Below, in pieces: positions 45,412-57,203 of a DNA stretch of 64,000 bases. Made by a program: the position numbers and the translations under genes. Each line of letters starts with the position of its first letter. Position 1 is the first letter of the stretch. This stretch comes from Tuctoria greenei (taxonomy: Eukaryota; Streptophyta; Magnoliopsida; Poales; Poaceae), in NCBI GenBank assembly GCA_036927565.1, contig JAYESD010000001.1:269277560-269341559 (forward strand). Reading direction: 5' to 3'. A model generated the notes under the pieces. The model saw only the letters and a list, made by a program, of their open reading frames with translations, had not been told where the DNA came from and did no database searches.

Positions 45412-46828
45412 ATGGCGAGCATCCTGCCCAGGTCCCGGCTGTCCAGGTCTAGCGATCTGGCCCCCTTGCGTCGGCTGCTCGGCTGGCAAGCCCCTGAGTA
45501 GGATAAGTGGCTCCGTTGTGGGGAGCTCCCACTGAACCTCACCGACGGGAAAATGGTGCTTTTCTCGTCGTACGTGCTGGCCGGCTTCATTCCGCCAGCA
45601 TCCGCCTTCCTGGTAATGCTTCTGGAGACCTTCAGCCTCCAACTTCACCACCTCCCGCCGAACTCGATCGCCTTGTTGGCGGTCTTTGCTCACCTCTGCG
45701 AGATGTTCGTGGGGGTGATGCCGTCGGTGAAGCTCTTCAGGTACTTCTTTGTACTGAGGGCCACCGGCAAAAGCTCAAAGGATTAGCTCGGCGCCTACTA
45801 ATTTCAGCGCCGAACCAAGGTCCCCTCTAGGTACATTGCTTCCTTCAGCTCTGCATGATGGGAGCAATGGACGAAGATTGGATGATCATCAAGGTCGAGG
45901 CTCACGACCGGATGTGCCTCCCCACCGGGAGCCGCTACTCCGAGCGGTCATTTTGGGAGGAGCGCCCAGAGCTGGAGAGGGCGTTCGACCCGGTGTTGGA
46001 GAGGATCAAGATGCTGGCGGACCACGGGCTGACGTCTGCGATGGTGTTGAGGGACTTCAGGTCCCGACGCATGGCTCCACTCCAGCGCCACGTCCGCCCG
46101 GCATGGATGTACACCGGTCCAATGGACTGCACCCGGCTCGAGACTGACTCCAACTCCAACCCGGACGAGCAGCTGCTGCATGATATGCTGGTCCGGGTCT
46201 GCCCCGACGATGTTTCCCCTGAGGGATTGGCCTTTCCGGCGGCCTACCGCCCCCTGTGCTCAGACTCCGAGTTGAAGAGGCGGTTGCTAAAGGCAATGTC
46301 GACGCTCGACGAGTGCGGGCTGGCGCAGCGCTAGATTGGAGACACGTTTCGGGGGGTCGAGATTGCCAACGATGCCGAGGGTGTCGACATTGCCGACGAC
46401 GCTGAGGGAGGCAGAGATCCCTCAAGCGTCGAAGATCCCTCGAGTTATGACCCCTCAAGTGGGCTCCAGCTCAGTTAGCGGGGAGGTGTCGGCACCTCTG
46501 CTGATATGGGGAAAGAGAAAGCACCAGTGCTAGTGTCGGACCCAACCCCCAAGAAGCGCGCCCGGTCGTCACCGTACTCGGTGTCAAGGGGTGCCAGTGG
46601 CACCACTTTGCTGCCTGAGTCCTCGACTCGCAAGAAGGGGAGGCTCCTCAACGCCGATGGGACCCCAGTGTTCCCTCGTCGTTTGGAGGAGCACCAGACT
46701 TCGGTGATGTCGCCGACTCCTCCATCTCAAGGGCCCCCAGCACACGCAGCGGCCCCCGCCACGGGTCTGGGGGGTCCAGACCCCCCCAACCCTTTCGGGA
46801 AGCGGTGGAGCTTCAACGTCCCCCGATA

Positions 46829-46912
46829 AGTCTGCATAAATTTCATCTTGGATGTTCTTTGCTGTGTGCTCACCCTATAATATCCTTATGATTCGGGTTT
46901 GTCTGTTTTCAG
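46829..46912 (+). other. Candidate intron in the opposite-strand gene of G
   Basis: An AT-rich gap lies between GC-rich coding blocks, ending GTCTGTTTTCAG/CG. The expected donor reads GATAAGT rather than GTAAGT, so the site may be mutated. It corresponds to 2068-2145 in A. Confidence 0.4.
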
Positions 46913-47310
46913 CGCAACCGCGGCTAATCCTCCGCCCGCGCGCCCTTTTGCTGGTGGGCATGCTGCTCCAGCCAGCTCACGGGGCTCCTCTGCAGCCTCG
47001 GACCCTGCTCGGGCGCACCGGGCTGCTGCCGCCGAGGTGCCCCAGGCCTTCGTGCCCGAGGCCCCTACAGCTGCTGCTGAGGGTCCACAGTGCGCACCGG
47101 CAACTGGTGCCGCGCCCGCCAATGTCTCTGAATGCACTGGCTACTCCGCACCGGCCGATGCTACCGCACCGACTGGCACTACTATGTCGGCTGGCGCCAC
47201 CGCCCCGGGTGGAGCTCCTGGAGCCGGCTTAGGAGCCGTCGGCAGCAGTGTTGGGGCCTCCGCTGGGGAGGGGGGCCCCTGGAGACGACGCGCCTGCTTC
47301 CAGGGGCGGT

Positions 47311-47328
47311 CCCCCCCCCCCCCCCCCC
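47311..47328. repeat. Run of 18 C in the opposite-strand gene of G
   Basis: An uninterrupted C run between the Ala/Pro-rich part and the coiled coil; its length in the assembly may be unreliable and it affects the reading frame. Confidence 0.9.
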
Positions 47329-48812
47329 GCCTTCTCTGACTGGGGGAGTTCTAGTCCCCGTCTCCCCGGTGGTCCTCCAAATGGAGGACGATATTGAAGA
47401 GGTGGGGAGGCAGGGACCCGCGGCTACGGTGGAGCCCCTCCCCCTGTCTTAAGCTATGGTCTTAGCCTACTCCGGTTTTCGAAAGGCTCGGGCGGCCCTC
47501 GATCGGGAGAGTGGGAGGCTTGAGGACGAGGAGGACCGGCTCTCGAAATGGGCGAGGACCCTGGAAGCCCGGACCCGGTTGAAGAAGAGCCGGGTGGCGC
47601 AGCGGGAGGCGGTTGTCCGGGAGGAGATGAAAATCCTCGACCAGGAGCGCGAGTTTATTGCTCGTCTGGACGCCGTCACCCAGAAGCTCAAGGCGGACGC
47701 CGCGGCGATCCATGCTGAGGCCAGCTCCCGCCTATAGTCTTGCGAGGAGCTCCAACAGCTGTTATCTCACCGGGAGGCTGCTCTTGCCGAACGGGAGCAG
47801 GAGTTGGCGGTGAAGCAGACTGAGGTGGAGGCGACCTCCCGCCGGCTCGTCCTCCAGCAGGAAGGGCGAGAATCCGCACTGCCGAGCTAGACCGCTGGGA
47901 TGCTGCCCTGGCTGAGGTGCAGCAAGCCCAGTTCGTTGAGTGCCAGGCTCTCTTGGACCACGAGTTTGACATCACCCTCAAGGAGGGTGACTTGAGCCAC
48001 CGCGAGAGGAAGGTCAGCGAGCGCGAGAGGGCCCTGGCAGCCAAGGAGGAGCGGTTCCTGGACGGCGGCCCCCGGGCGGTGGCGGCAGCCCGGCAGGAGG
48101 TGCAGGAGCTCCGGGCGTCGCGTTCTATTGAGGCCCGGAAGGTCTGGGAGTTCCTGGGCGGCGCCAACTCAGCTCTGGTGTCACTCAGCTTTAGCCCGAT
48201 GCGCGTGGGGGAACCAGCGCAGGAGGTGAGTCAGGTGTTCCCAGCCCTTGACTCCACCAGCTCGAGGATGCGTTCGCTGGGGGCCATCATCGACAACCAG
48301 CTGGAGGCAGAAGGGAAGATGTTGGTGAAGGAGGTGGCGACGCACATCCTGTCCTGCTACCGGAGCTGGTACCCTGATGTCTCTCTTCAACCGGTCCTCG
48401 AGGGGCCCATTGCCGAGAGGGAGGAGGCTGCCAAATCTAAAGTCTCAGATGCGGTGGCGCTCATTACTTCAAGGTTCCAGCGGAGCGGCTGAGGGCTCCC
48501 CATGCTCTGCTTGTATCTTGTGTTTCTTTCAGTTTTTCTTTGTAGTTGTTTGTGATGAATGACCTTTATTTTGGAACAAAAAATCTGCTTGGAGTGCCCC
48601 TCATACTTAGCATGTTTTACTTTTCAGCAATATCTTCTAGTTGCCTGTTGTTCCTTAGCTTCCCAGACCTGCAGTCCCCCAGAGTGTGGCCCCCTGACAG
48701 GTGTGGCCAGTTGTTATGGCACACCTGTCAAATACCTAGAACTTAGGGTGGACGGTTGCAGGGGATCTTAGGATGCGTAAGTAGCATTGTTGTAACTGAG
48801 TATGCAAGGACG

Positions 48813-49091
48813 TCGACGACGGCCTCCATGGGGGTGCCGCCGGAGCTTCGGTGGGCAGGTCTGGCGGTGCCCACCATCTTCGATGAGAGGTCGACGGCGG
48901 GCCCCCTGGGGGTGCCACCGGAGCTTCAGTCAGGGGTGCCCACCATCTTCGGTGAAAGGTCGACGGCGGGCCCCCTGGGGGTGCCACCGGAGCCTCAGTC
49001 CGGCGGTGTCCACCATCTTCGGTGAAAGGTCAACGGCGGGCCCCCTGGGGGTGCCACCAGATCCTCAGTCCGGCGTGCCCACCATCTTCGT
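48813..49091. repeat. Tandem repeat, about 69-bp period, element G
   Basis: Four units start near 48813, 48891, 48960 and 49030 with TCGACGGCGGGCCCCCTGGG, followed by GGTGCCACCGGAGC and CCCACCATCTTCG. It lies 3' of the opposite-strand gene, as in A. Confidence 0.88.
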
Positions 49092-49874
49092 GGGTACTCT
49101 GACGGTTATTGCCAGAATAACTCCTTGAAGACCTGCGTATAGATCAAAAATAGGAGAAGTAATTCTGTCCGCTGGTCATTTCTCCCCTGCTCTTTTTTAG
49201 TGTCGCTTGACTTACGATCTTGGGATGACTCATGGGGCTTGGGTAATTCAGTGCATCTGCACCTAGGGCTCGCTATCCATACTACTTAAGGGGGGTCCAT
49301 CTGGCCCCCAGTACTCAGCTGCAGCGCTGGGGAGGCAAGGCGCACAGGCTTAGGGTACAGGACCAGGCTAAGCAGGATATGCCCCTAGACCTCCCGCTCG
49401 ACGTAAGCCTTTACCGGGGGAGACCGTCTGGAGACACATGCCCTCGAGTATGGGAACATTCGAGGCCCCAGGCACATTGCAGGTACCTCAAGCGACCCCA
49501 CCTGCAACCAGACAACAAGGCTCCCACTATTGCTAAAGCAGGGAAAAAATGATAGCGCCCATGATAGATCACGAGCTACGGCGAACTTACAGTAATATCA
49601 TAAAAAAATAAAGATAATTTTTTGAATGAAAAAACCCTATACAGGGCAGGACAACATTCTTTCATTGCGGTTTCCCATAAGATGGAACAAACTTTACAAG
49701 GGGAACGACCCGGCCCGGGCGTCAAAGGAAGTTGAGTGCACCTACTTAGGGTTTTGGACCAGGCTAAGCGAAATGTGCACTCAAAGCCCCTTCTACGTAG
49801 CCTTAGTTACCCTAAGTACTGTCCCTAGGCACTATGTACCTTTTACAATGAAATAAAATTGTCCTAACACTGGT
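49092..49874. other. Untranslated region between tandem repeats and pol of G
   Basis: No coding frame is convincing. The 14-mer GGACCAGGCTAAGC occurs at 49360 and again at 49756, so an internal duplication is likely. An A-rich patch is at 49600-49630. Confidence 0.5.
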
Positions 49875-50222
49875 CTAGGGGTAGAACTTACGGAGGTGCT
49901 CGATGTTCCATGGGTTGGGCAGTCGCTCTCCATCCTCCGTAACTAGGCGGACGCACCCTGGGCGGCATACCTCTGTAACCCGGAAGGGCCCTCCCATCTG
50001 GGGGAGAGTTTGTTAGCCCCTTCCCGGGAGAGTATGCGACGCAGCACCAGGTCGTCTACCTTTAGCTCCCTACTCCGCACGATCCTCTGGTGGTAGCGCC
50101 GGAGCGCCTGACTGTACCGTGCATTTCAGAGAGCCACTCTCACTCGTCCCTCGTCGACAAGGTCCACGTCTTCACGCCGGAACTGGTCCTGCACGGCCGG
50201 GGGGATCCCCTGGTAATTTCTA

Positions 50223-50254
<32 letters not shown>

Positions 50255-53200
50255 GGCCTCTGCCCCGTACACTAGGAAGAAAGGCGTTTCCCCTGTAGCC
50301 CGGCTGGTTGATGTCCGGCTAGCCCACAGCGCACACGGAAGCTCATCTACCCAATTTGCACCATGCTTCTCAAGGTGTGAGAATGTGCGAGTCTTGAGGC
50401 CCTTTAGGATCTCTGCATTGGCCCTCTCGACCTGTCGATTGCTCTCTGGATGGGCAACGGATGTATAGCAGACTTGGATCCCAAGGTCCTCGCAGTATTC
50501 CTGGAACGCTGCACTTGTGAACTGGGTCCTGTTATCAGTGATGATTCTGCTCGGGACCCCGAACCGGCAGACGATCGACTTGATGAATTTGACTGCTGAC
50601 TGCTTGTTGATGGTGACAACTGGGGCGGCTTCCGGCCACTTGGTGAACTTGTCTACGACGACGTAGAGGTGTCGGAATCCTCCGACGGCTCTGGGAAAGT
50701 GTCCCAGGATATCCAACCCCCATACAGCAAATGGCCATGAGGGAGGGATCATCTGCAGCGCCTGAGCTGGTGTGTGGATCTGCCTCGCATGGAACGGGCA
50801 CGCCTTGCATCTCTTGACCATCTCGGCTGCATCTTGGAGTGCTGTCGGCCAGTAAAAGCCATGCTGAAAGGCTTTACCGACTAGCGTGCGGGATGACGCG
50901 TGGTTCCCACACTCGCCTCCATGGATCTCTGCGAGCAAGTCGCAGTCCTCCTCCTGGGTAATGCATCGCAGCAGGATGTCATTGGCGCCACGCCGGTAGA
51001 GATCCCCTTCCCCCAGTGTGTACCTCTTAGCCATGCAGACAATCTTTTCTGCCAGGGCATGTTCTTCGGGAAGGATGTTGTCTTTCAAGTAGTCCCGGAC
51101 CTCCGAGATCCATGCATTGGGACTTGCTTGATCCTCTGGATCTTGGGCGCCCGGTAGCTCGGAGCCCCCGGTGGCGCATACGATCCTTGGTGGACTCCAT
51201 GGTAGCAGGGCCACCGGGAATGCCAGCTTCGAGGTGCTGGGCTCACCCCCTTCGCCCGGTTCGGCCGCCCGGGCAGTTGGTCGCGGTAACGTCCTTGTAA
51301 AGACTCCTTCACGCACGGGGGCCCCTATGGAGGCCTTCGTTGACAGGTCGTCTGCGATTGAGTTGTTGGCTTGGGGTACATGGCACAGGTCCAAGACTTC
51401 AAAGTCCTTCTCCAGCTTCCGGACATGCAGCAAGTATGCTGCCAACTGAGGTTCGTTGTAGCTGCACTCCTCTTTGGCTTGCTTGATGATCAGCTAGGAA
51501 TCACCTTTAGCCATAAGCTGACGGACATTGAGGGTCAGGGCAGTTTTTAGCCCAAAGATTAGGGCTTCGTATTCCGCCATGTTGTTAGTCGCCTTGAAGT
51601 CGAGGTGCACCATGTACTTGAACTACTCCCCAGTCGGGGTGAGGAGCAGGACCCCGGCGCCGGCCCCCCTGCTTCCGCGAGGAGCCGTCGAAGTAGAGTG
51701 TCCAGGGGGTTTCGATGAAAACTGGGGCCTTGGGCACCGTTTCTTCGTTATCCGGGCCCCCTGGATTGCTTGGCGATGGAGTTCATTCTGCCAAGAAGTC
51801 TCCCAGTGCTTGGCTCTTGACTGCATGTCGAGGTAAGAACTCCATCTTGAACTCCGCCAGCTCTGCTGCCCACTTGGCGAAGTTGCCATTCGAGTTGGGG
51901 CTGTGGAGTACGGTCTTTAGTGATAAAGAGGTGACCACTGAAACCCGGTGAGCCTGGAAGTAATGTCGGAGCTTCCTTGACGCTATGAGCACTGCATACA
52001 ACAGTTTGTGTACCTCCAGATATCTTGTTTTTGCTTCATGGAGGACCTCACTGATGTAGTATACCGGTCGTTGGGAGGTCCGAACCCTCCCTGGGGGGTC
52101 CGGAGCTCCTTGCAATGTGTCTGTATCCTGGGGAATGTGGCCCCCAGGATCTAGTCGGACCTCCGGGGGCTGGGACCCGGAGGGCACTTGGTCACTAGAG
52201 CACACAACGAGGGGGTCCTTTGCTGGGTCCGGGCCCTGAGGCTCAGCTTCCTCCTCAGGGGCTCCCTCGGGTGCTTGCTGCGGCAGTAGCTCCGGCCACT
52301 CTGCAACCAAGACCATGCTGACCACCTCCGTTGTTGAGGTGATGTACAGCATGAGTGGTTCGCCGGGTTCTGGCGCCACCATAATGGGTAGCATCGTCAC
52401 GTGCTTCTTGAGCTCCTGGAACGCCGCTTCCGCTTCCTCGGTCCACACAAAGGGACCCGACTTCCGTAGAATCTTGAAGAAGGGCAGCGCTCGCTCAGCC
52501 AGTCTTGAGATGAACCGGCTGAGGGCTGCCAAACACCCTGCAAGCTTCTGCACATCCTTGATGCGGGCCGGCGGCAACATCAGTTCTATTGCCTTAATCT
52601 TCTCTGGGTTAGCTTCGATTCCTCGGTGTGAGACCAAGAAACCAAGGAGCTTCCCTACAAAAACCCCAAAAACACACTTGTCGGGGTTCAGCATCGTGCG
52701 TGTCGCGCGCAGCTTGCTGAAGACTTGGGCTAAGTTGTCTAATAGGGATGTGCGGGCTCTAATCTTTACCAAGATGTCATCGACATACACCTCTACCAGA
52801 TCTCTAATGAGGTCCCCAAATGTCTTATGCATTGCACGTACAAAGGTGGGGAGAGCATTCTTAAGTCCATAAGGCATGGAGACATAACAATACAGGCCAT
52901 CTACTGTTATGAAAGCAGTGTGTTCCTCATCTTCCCTAGACATTGGTAGTTAGTGGAAACCAGAATATGCATCTAGGAAACACAGAAGATCACAGCCTGA
53001 TGTTGAGTCTACTACTTGATCTATCCTAGGAAGAGGGAATGGATCCTTTGGGCATGCCTTATTGAGGTTGGTGTAGTCGATGCACATCCGGAGTTTCCCG
53101 CCAGCCTTGGGAACGACAACAGGGTTGGCCAACCACCGTGGGTGGTGGACCTCCCAAATGAAACCAGCATCGAGTAGCTTCTTGATTTCTTCACGGATGA

Positions 53201-53369
53201 TGTTCTGTCGCTCGATGGACTGTTTCCTGGGCTTCTGTTGCACCGGTCGGGCGTCGGGGTAGATCTTCAGATGGTGCTCAATCACCTCCCTGGGGATCCC
53301 GGGCATTTGTGATGGTTGCCATGCAAACACATCAATGTTGTCCCGGAGGAAGGTGACGAGCGCGAGTTC
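49875..53369 (-). pseudogene. pol: pol of Tat element G
   Basis: RT begins after the TAG with VFAWQPSQMPGIPREV. YVDDILVK lies near 52780. A Ty3-type RNase H lacks the first catalytic Asp (YITSTTEVVSMVL near 52350) and carries a Pro/acid-rich insert (52080-52290). The second RNase H has WTLYFDGSS near 51690, followed by a frameshift and stops. Integrase has CKACPFHA, GLDILGHF, RIITDNRTQF and a Glu region, then a 30-base G run (50223-50252) coding for poly-Pro, and a C-terminal part ending NPWNIEHLRKFYP with a stop at 49875-49877. It is longer than in A because the integrase tail is kept. Confidence 0.87.
50223..50252. repeat. Run of 30 G inside integrase of G
   Basis: On the coding strand this is poly-C, giving a Pro run right after VYGAEAV, where relatives continue LPTD or similar. 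Expansion here has changed the reading frame relative to the start of pol. Confidence 0.9.
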
Positions 53370-53372
53370 CTA
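53370..53372 (-). other. Conserved in-frame TAG between gag-pro and pol, element G
   Basis: The minus strand reads GACAACAAATAGGAACTCGC. The codon register is identical on both sides of the stop, as in A and H. Confidence 0.87.
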
Positions 53373-55947
53373 TTTGTTGTCCAGGTTCCCCATGATGCGG
53401 GTTGTCTGGGCAGCCTCGGAGCCAATCCTGACGACCTTTACCGGGATGCCATCTTCGACTGGTCGCACGCGGGGTGCTGAAGTGGAGGCCCGCTGCATCG
53501 GGCCCTGTTTTGGTCGACTCTCCTTCGTGCCCCTGGAGCCGGAGCCCTCCCTGCTACGAGTGCCTGGAGCTGCTCCAAGGCGGATAGTGCAGCTGAGCGG
53601 TCCCCTCTGACCCTGAGGACGTCGGAAGGCATCAGCATCTTCAGGACGAGGTAGCCGTAGTGGGCTACAGCCATGAACCTGTAGAGCGCCGGTCTCCCGA
53701 TGATTGCGTTGAAGGAGAGGTCGACGTCCACCACGTCGAACAAAACGCTCTCTGTACGGTAATTCTCCGGGTCCCAAAGGTCACCGGGAGGTGAATGTTA
53801 CCGTACAGGAGGATTTGCCCCGGTCCGACACCTGAGAACGGGCTCGAAGGTGTGAGCCGGGACATCAGCAGCTGCAGCTTCCAGAAGGCCGCCGTGGAGA
53901 TGAGGTTGAGGCCTGCCCCACCATCTATCCAGCACGTGAAAGACCTTCACGTTGGCAATGGTAGGGGACACCAGCAACGGGAGCACGCCTGCTCCCGCCA
54001 TGTTCTTCGGGCAGTCAGAGGCATCGAAGCTGATTGCCGTGCTCATCCACTTGTGGTAGGGAGCTGGGCTCAGAGCGGGGGCCACTGCGGCCACTGCCCG
54101 TCGCAGAGTCTTCACCACGTTTCGGGATGTGGGATCTGTGGCACCCCCGTAGATGACGTGGAGAGTCTTGCGATGCTCCTTATCGCTGCTGGAGTCGGAG
54201 TCGCCACCCTCGAAGACGGCCTTCACCGCCCTCTGGGGTTCCTGGAACCCCATCTCGCTGTCATCCTCCTTTTTAGGATCAACTTTCTATTTACCCTCCC
54301 TCTGGCGGGGAGGCGCGCCCTCCTGGCGCTGCTGCTTCTGTTTTTGCACGCGGAAGCGCTCCGCAAACTTCTTCACTTCTCGGCACTCGCTAGCGCTATG
54401 GCTATTTGTGCGGTGCACTGGGCACTTGAAGTCAGGCTCCTCGGGTTCTGGTGACTGCAGAGGGTGCTTGTCTCGGCGCGGCGCCCGGGCTCTGCCGGGT
54501 GCTACGGCCGCCACCGCATGGGCTCTGGGCTTTGGCTTGTTCTTGCCATTGCCCTTCTTCTTCTTCTTCTTCTTGCCGCTGCTCCTTGCAGAGGCTCTTT
54601 CTTCAGTCGGCGTGGCCTCCCTTGCCTTTGAGGAAGGTTGGGAGTGCCAGTTGCATCCCTCAGCTGCCCTAGCACATCTGTCTGCAAGAGCGAACATCTC
54701 GAAGACATCACACACTTCGTGCGTGGCTAGCTTCTCGAGCATCTTCTTGTCCATCACACACTGTCTGAACGCAAAAATAACTGATGCGCTAGCGAAATGA
54801 GGGATGGTGTTTCGTACTTGAGAGAACCGCTGGATGAACGATCGCAGCGACTCCCCAGCACACTATCTGACGACGTGGAGGTCAAGCTATGTGCCTGACG
54901 CTTGTAGGAACTGCCGAAGTTCACCACGAACTGTCAGCACAGCTCATCCCAGGAGGTTATGGACCCCTGGGGTAGGTTCATGAGCCATGACCGGGCTGGG
55001 CCAGTCAGGACAACGGGGAAGTAGTTAGCCATGATGACCTCGTCGCCTCCTGCAGCTAGTATCGCGGTGGAGTAGATCTGCAGGAACTCGCTCGGGTTGA
55101 CGCTCCCTTCGTACTTCTCCGGTATGTGTTGCCAGAACTTTCGTGGCCAGACCACGAAACGGAGGTGAGGTGCCAGAGCTGCACACCCTTGGCTGGGGCT
55201 GGCTGGCGCCGGTCGTGGCACTGCATACCCCTAGTGAGCAGGTGGGCCTGCGTACACCTGAGGCTGGGGTGGTGCAGCATACGCCTGTGGAGGTGGAGGC
55301 GTGACGTACGCCTGGTATGGAGGCGGCGTAACGTACGCCAGACGCGGTGGAGGCACGGTGTGAGCCTGGGGCTCAAGGCCCGGCGCACCATAATCTGCCT
55401 CGAGGTTGCGCTGTCGCTCCCTCTGTCGCTCGATGGTGACTCGGTAGTCTTCTCCTGACCTGCGGCGATGCAGCCCGGTTCTTAGGTTTGTTGTCGAGAT
55501 CCTGGTCGAGCGCGAGTCTGCCGTCCACCGGTCAACTGTTGGAGTCCGTGACAACGACACATGCATCGGTTGGGCATGTGTCCCCCTTGGTGGAGGTGCG
55601 TTGAGCGCAGCGGTGATGAGGTGGTCGACGTCGTTGATCCACTGCTGAGCTGCTCCCCGAGGAGCATCCCCAGTAGGTGGGTTGTGGAGTAGCGTGCGCG
55701 CTGCTACGAGCGCACTCTCTGGGCTCGCAGCCGGCGGCGCCGTAGCTGCTGTCACGGCTGGAGTACGCCGTGGTGTGGCGTGTCAGCCTGCAGCCGGCAA
55801 GGTGATAGCAAGGCAATGCGAAGGTCCCGACCTTGCTGCTCTACAGCGGGATCCTGCCCTAGAGCGAGATGATGCCTGGTCCTCAGCTACTACCTGTCGC
55901 GGTGACAGCGGCCTGGACGAACCGGCGTTGGAATGGCCGTTCACCAT
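53373..55947 (-). pseudogene. gag-pro: gag and protease of Tat element G
   Basis: ATG at 55947 opens MVNGHSNAG. An N-terminal helix segment (PESALVAARTLLHNPP) and tandem Pro/Tyr repeats (AYVTPPPYQ, QAYAAPPQPQ) precede a capsid region, PRKFWQHIPEKYEGS, NPSEFLQIYSTAILAA and SWLMNLPQGSITSWDELC. KMLEKLATHEV, a Lys run and the zinc-knuckle variant CPVHRTNSHSASEC follow. Protease lies in two frames (54253-53798, then 53743-53438 with AIIGRPALYRFM). The active-site loop near 53910 is out of frame (VLDRWWG instead of VDGGSG). At least four frameshifts or stops are visible. Confidence 0.85.
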
Positions 55948-55982
55948 TGCTGCCGGTGGAAATCTTCACTGGGAAAAAGCCC

Positions 55983-56000
55983 CCTACCTGGCACGCCAAA
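55983..56000 (-). other. Primer-binding site of element G
   Basis: The minus strand reads TTTGGCGTGCCAGGTAGG after the LTR end, the same type as in A. Confidence 0.7.
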
Positions 56001-57198
56001 TGTCGAAGGTCTTAAACGACACTTCCCCCGGACCTGCTTAGAGAGCAGCCCGCGGAGATTCTTTGGATTCACGAGGGCTAGTCCCAGGAGATTGAGCGTA
56101 GCGAGATGGTGAACACAGAGAGTTTACGTTGTTCGGGCCGCCAGAGCGTAACACCCTACGTCCACGGGAGTGTTTGTGTATTGCCTTGCTTGAGCGTGTG
56201 TGAGTTCGATCGATCCCTTGTGAAGGTCGCCTGCCGAGTCCTTTTATAGTCTAAGGACTCTGCAGTCACAAGGTGGGCCCCAGGGCCCGACAGGTGGTCC
56301 CGGGAGAGCCAAATCCTATACAAGATCTATGATTAAATGATATCTACTTCCCTATGTCAGGGGCTTCAATGTGTCGTCCCGCCGCGTCGTGCACCAGGGC
56401 TACACATAGTTGTTGATGATGGCAGGGCATGTCCCGTTGTCTTGTCCCCACGGCTCACTCGTTCGTCTTGCGTAGTGGGTCTGTATCGGCTACTTGGAAA
56501 AGACAGGACACTGGAGCCTTGACTTTCGCATGCGCAACTCCGCTTCACCTGGGGAAGGCGCGTGTACTTAATGCCTGTCTGAGCAGCGCACTCTTTCCTT
56601 TACTGCGGCCTCCTACTGCATTGAGTTGGTCCTCCGCCACGTGGTCGCACCGGAGCCTGCCCCTGCGGGGAGTTGAGCGCCCGGCTGTACAGGCCACATG
56701 GCACCTTTGGAGCCCACCTCCGCGGAAGGGCAGAGGCTCAGCCCTGCGGGCCACGTGGTAGTTCAGGAGCCCTTCCTTGCGGCGAGACGGGCCTGGTCCC
56801 GGGGGTTCCAATGGTTACGTTGCAGCCCTGGAGCCCGCCTCGGCGGGGAGGCGAGAGTCCAGTTCTGCCGGCCACGTGGCAGCCCCGGAGCCTGCCTCGG
56901 CGGGGAGGCGAGGGTTCGGTCCTTCCGGCCATGTGGCAGCCCCGGAGCCTACCTCGGCGGGAAGGCGAGGGTTTGGTCCTGCCGGCCACGTGGCAGCCCT
57001 GGAGCCCGCCTCGGTGGGGAGGCGAGGGTCCGGTCCTACCGGCCACGTGGCAGCCCGGGAGCCCGCTCCAGCGGGGAGGTAGGATCTGGTCCTTCCCTCC
57101 ATGACGTGGCAGTCTCGGACTCTGCCTCCAAGTAGAGGCCGAGTCCTTAGTCATTTTCTCCTTGTGCGCGGGGGTACCCATTCTGCGAGGTACCGATA
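56001..57198 (-). repeat. 5' LTR of element G
   Basis: The partner of 43675-44872, with equal length and 4.5 copies of the 57-bp unit (56822-57090). The outer end reads TATCGGTACC on the minus strand, so the canonical TG has mutated to TA. A TATA box is at 56240-56249 (CTATAAAAGG). Confidence 0.93.
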
Positions 57199-57203
57199 GT
57201 AGC

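Larger units (their letters stand above)
45412..48492 (+). pseudogene. Opposite-strand accessory gene of element G
   Basis: ATG at 45412 opens MASILPRSRL. The Transposase_28-like segment includes GFIPPASAFLVMLLETF and HLCEMFVGVMPSVKLF (45553-45786). It continues one frame over with EDWMIIKVEAHDRMCLP (45855-46334). A basic nuclear-signal-like stretch (PTPKKRARSSP, 46540) and an Ala/Pro-rich part follow, then a coiled coil (47456-48060) and a C-terminal block with VWEFLGGAN and QPVLEGPIAEREE (48140-48480) matching A. Stops or shifts near 45783, 46334, 47737 and 47890 break it. The function is unknown. Confidence 0.7.
43675..57198 (-). mobile_element. Complete Tat-lineage Ty3/gypsy element G
   Basis: Two LTRs of 1198 bp each enclose about 11.1 kb, with perfect target duplications GTAGC (43670-43674, 57199-57203). 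On the minus strand: 5' LTR, primer-binding site, gag, protease, RT, degenerate RNase H, second RNase H and full integrase. Then come a tandem-repeat block, an opposite-strand gene and the 3' LTR. It has the same architecture as A but is strongly diverged in sequence. Frameshifts and stops make it inactive. It interrupted the gag of J. Confidence 0.93.
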
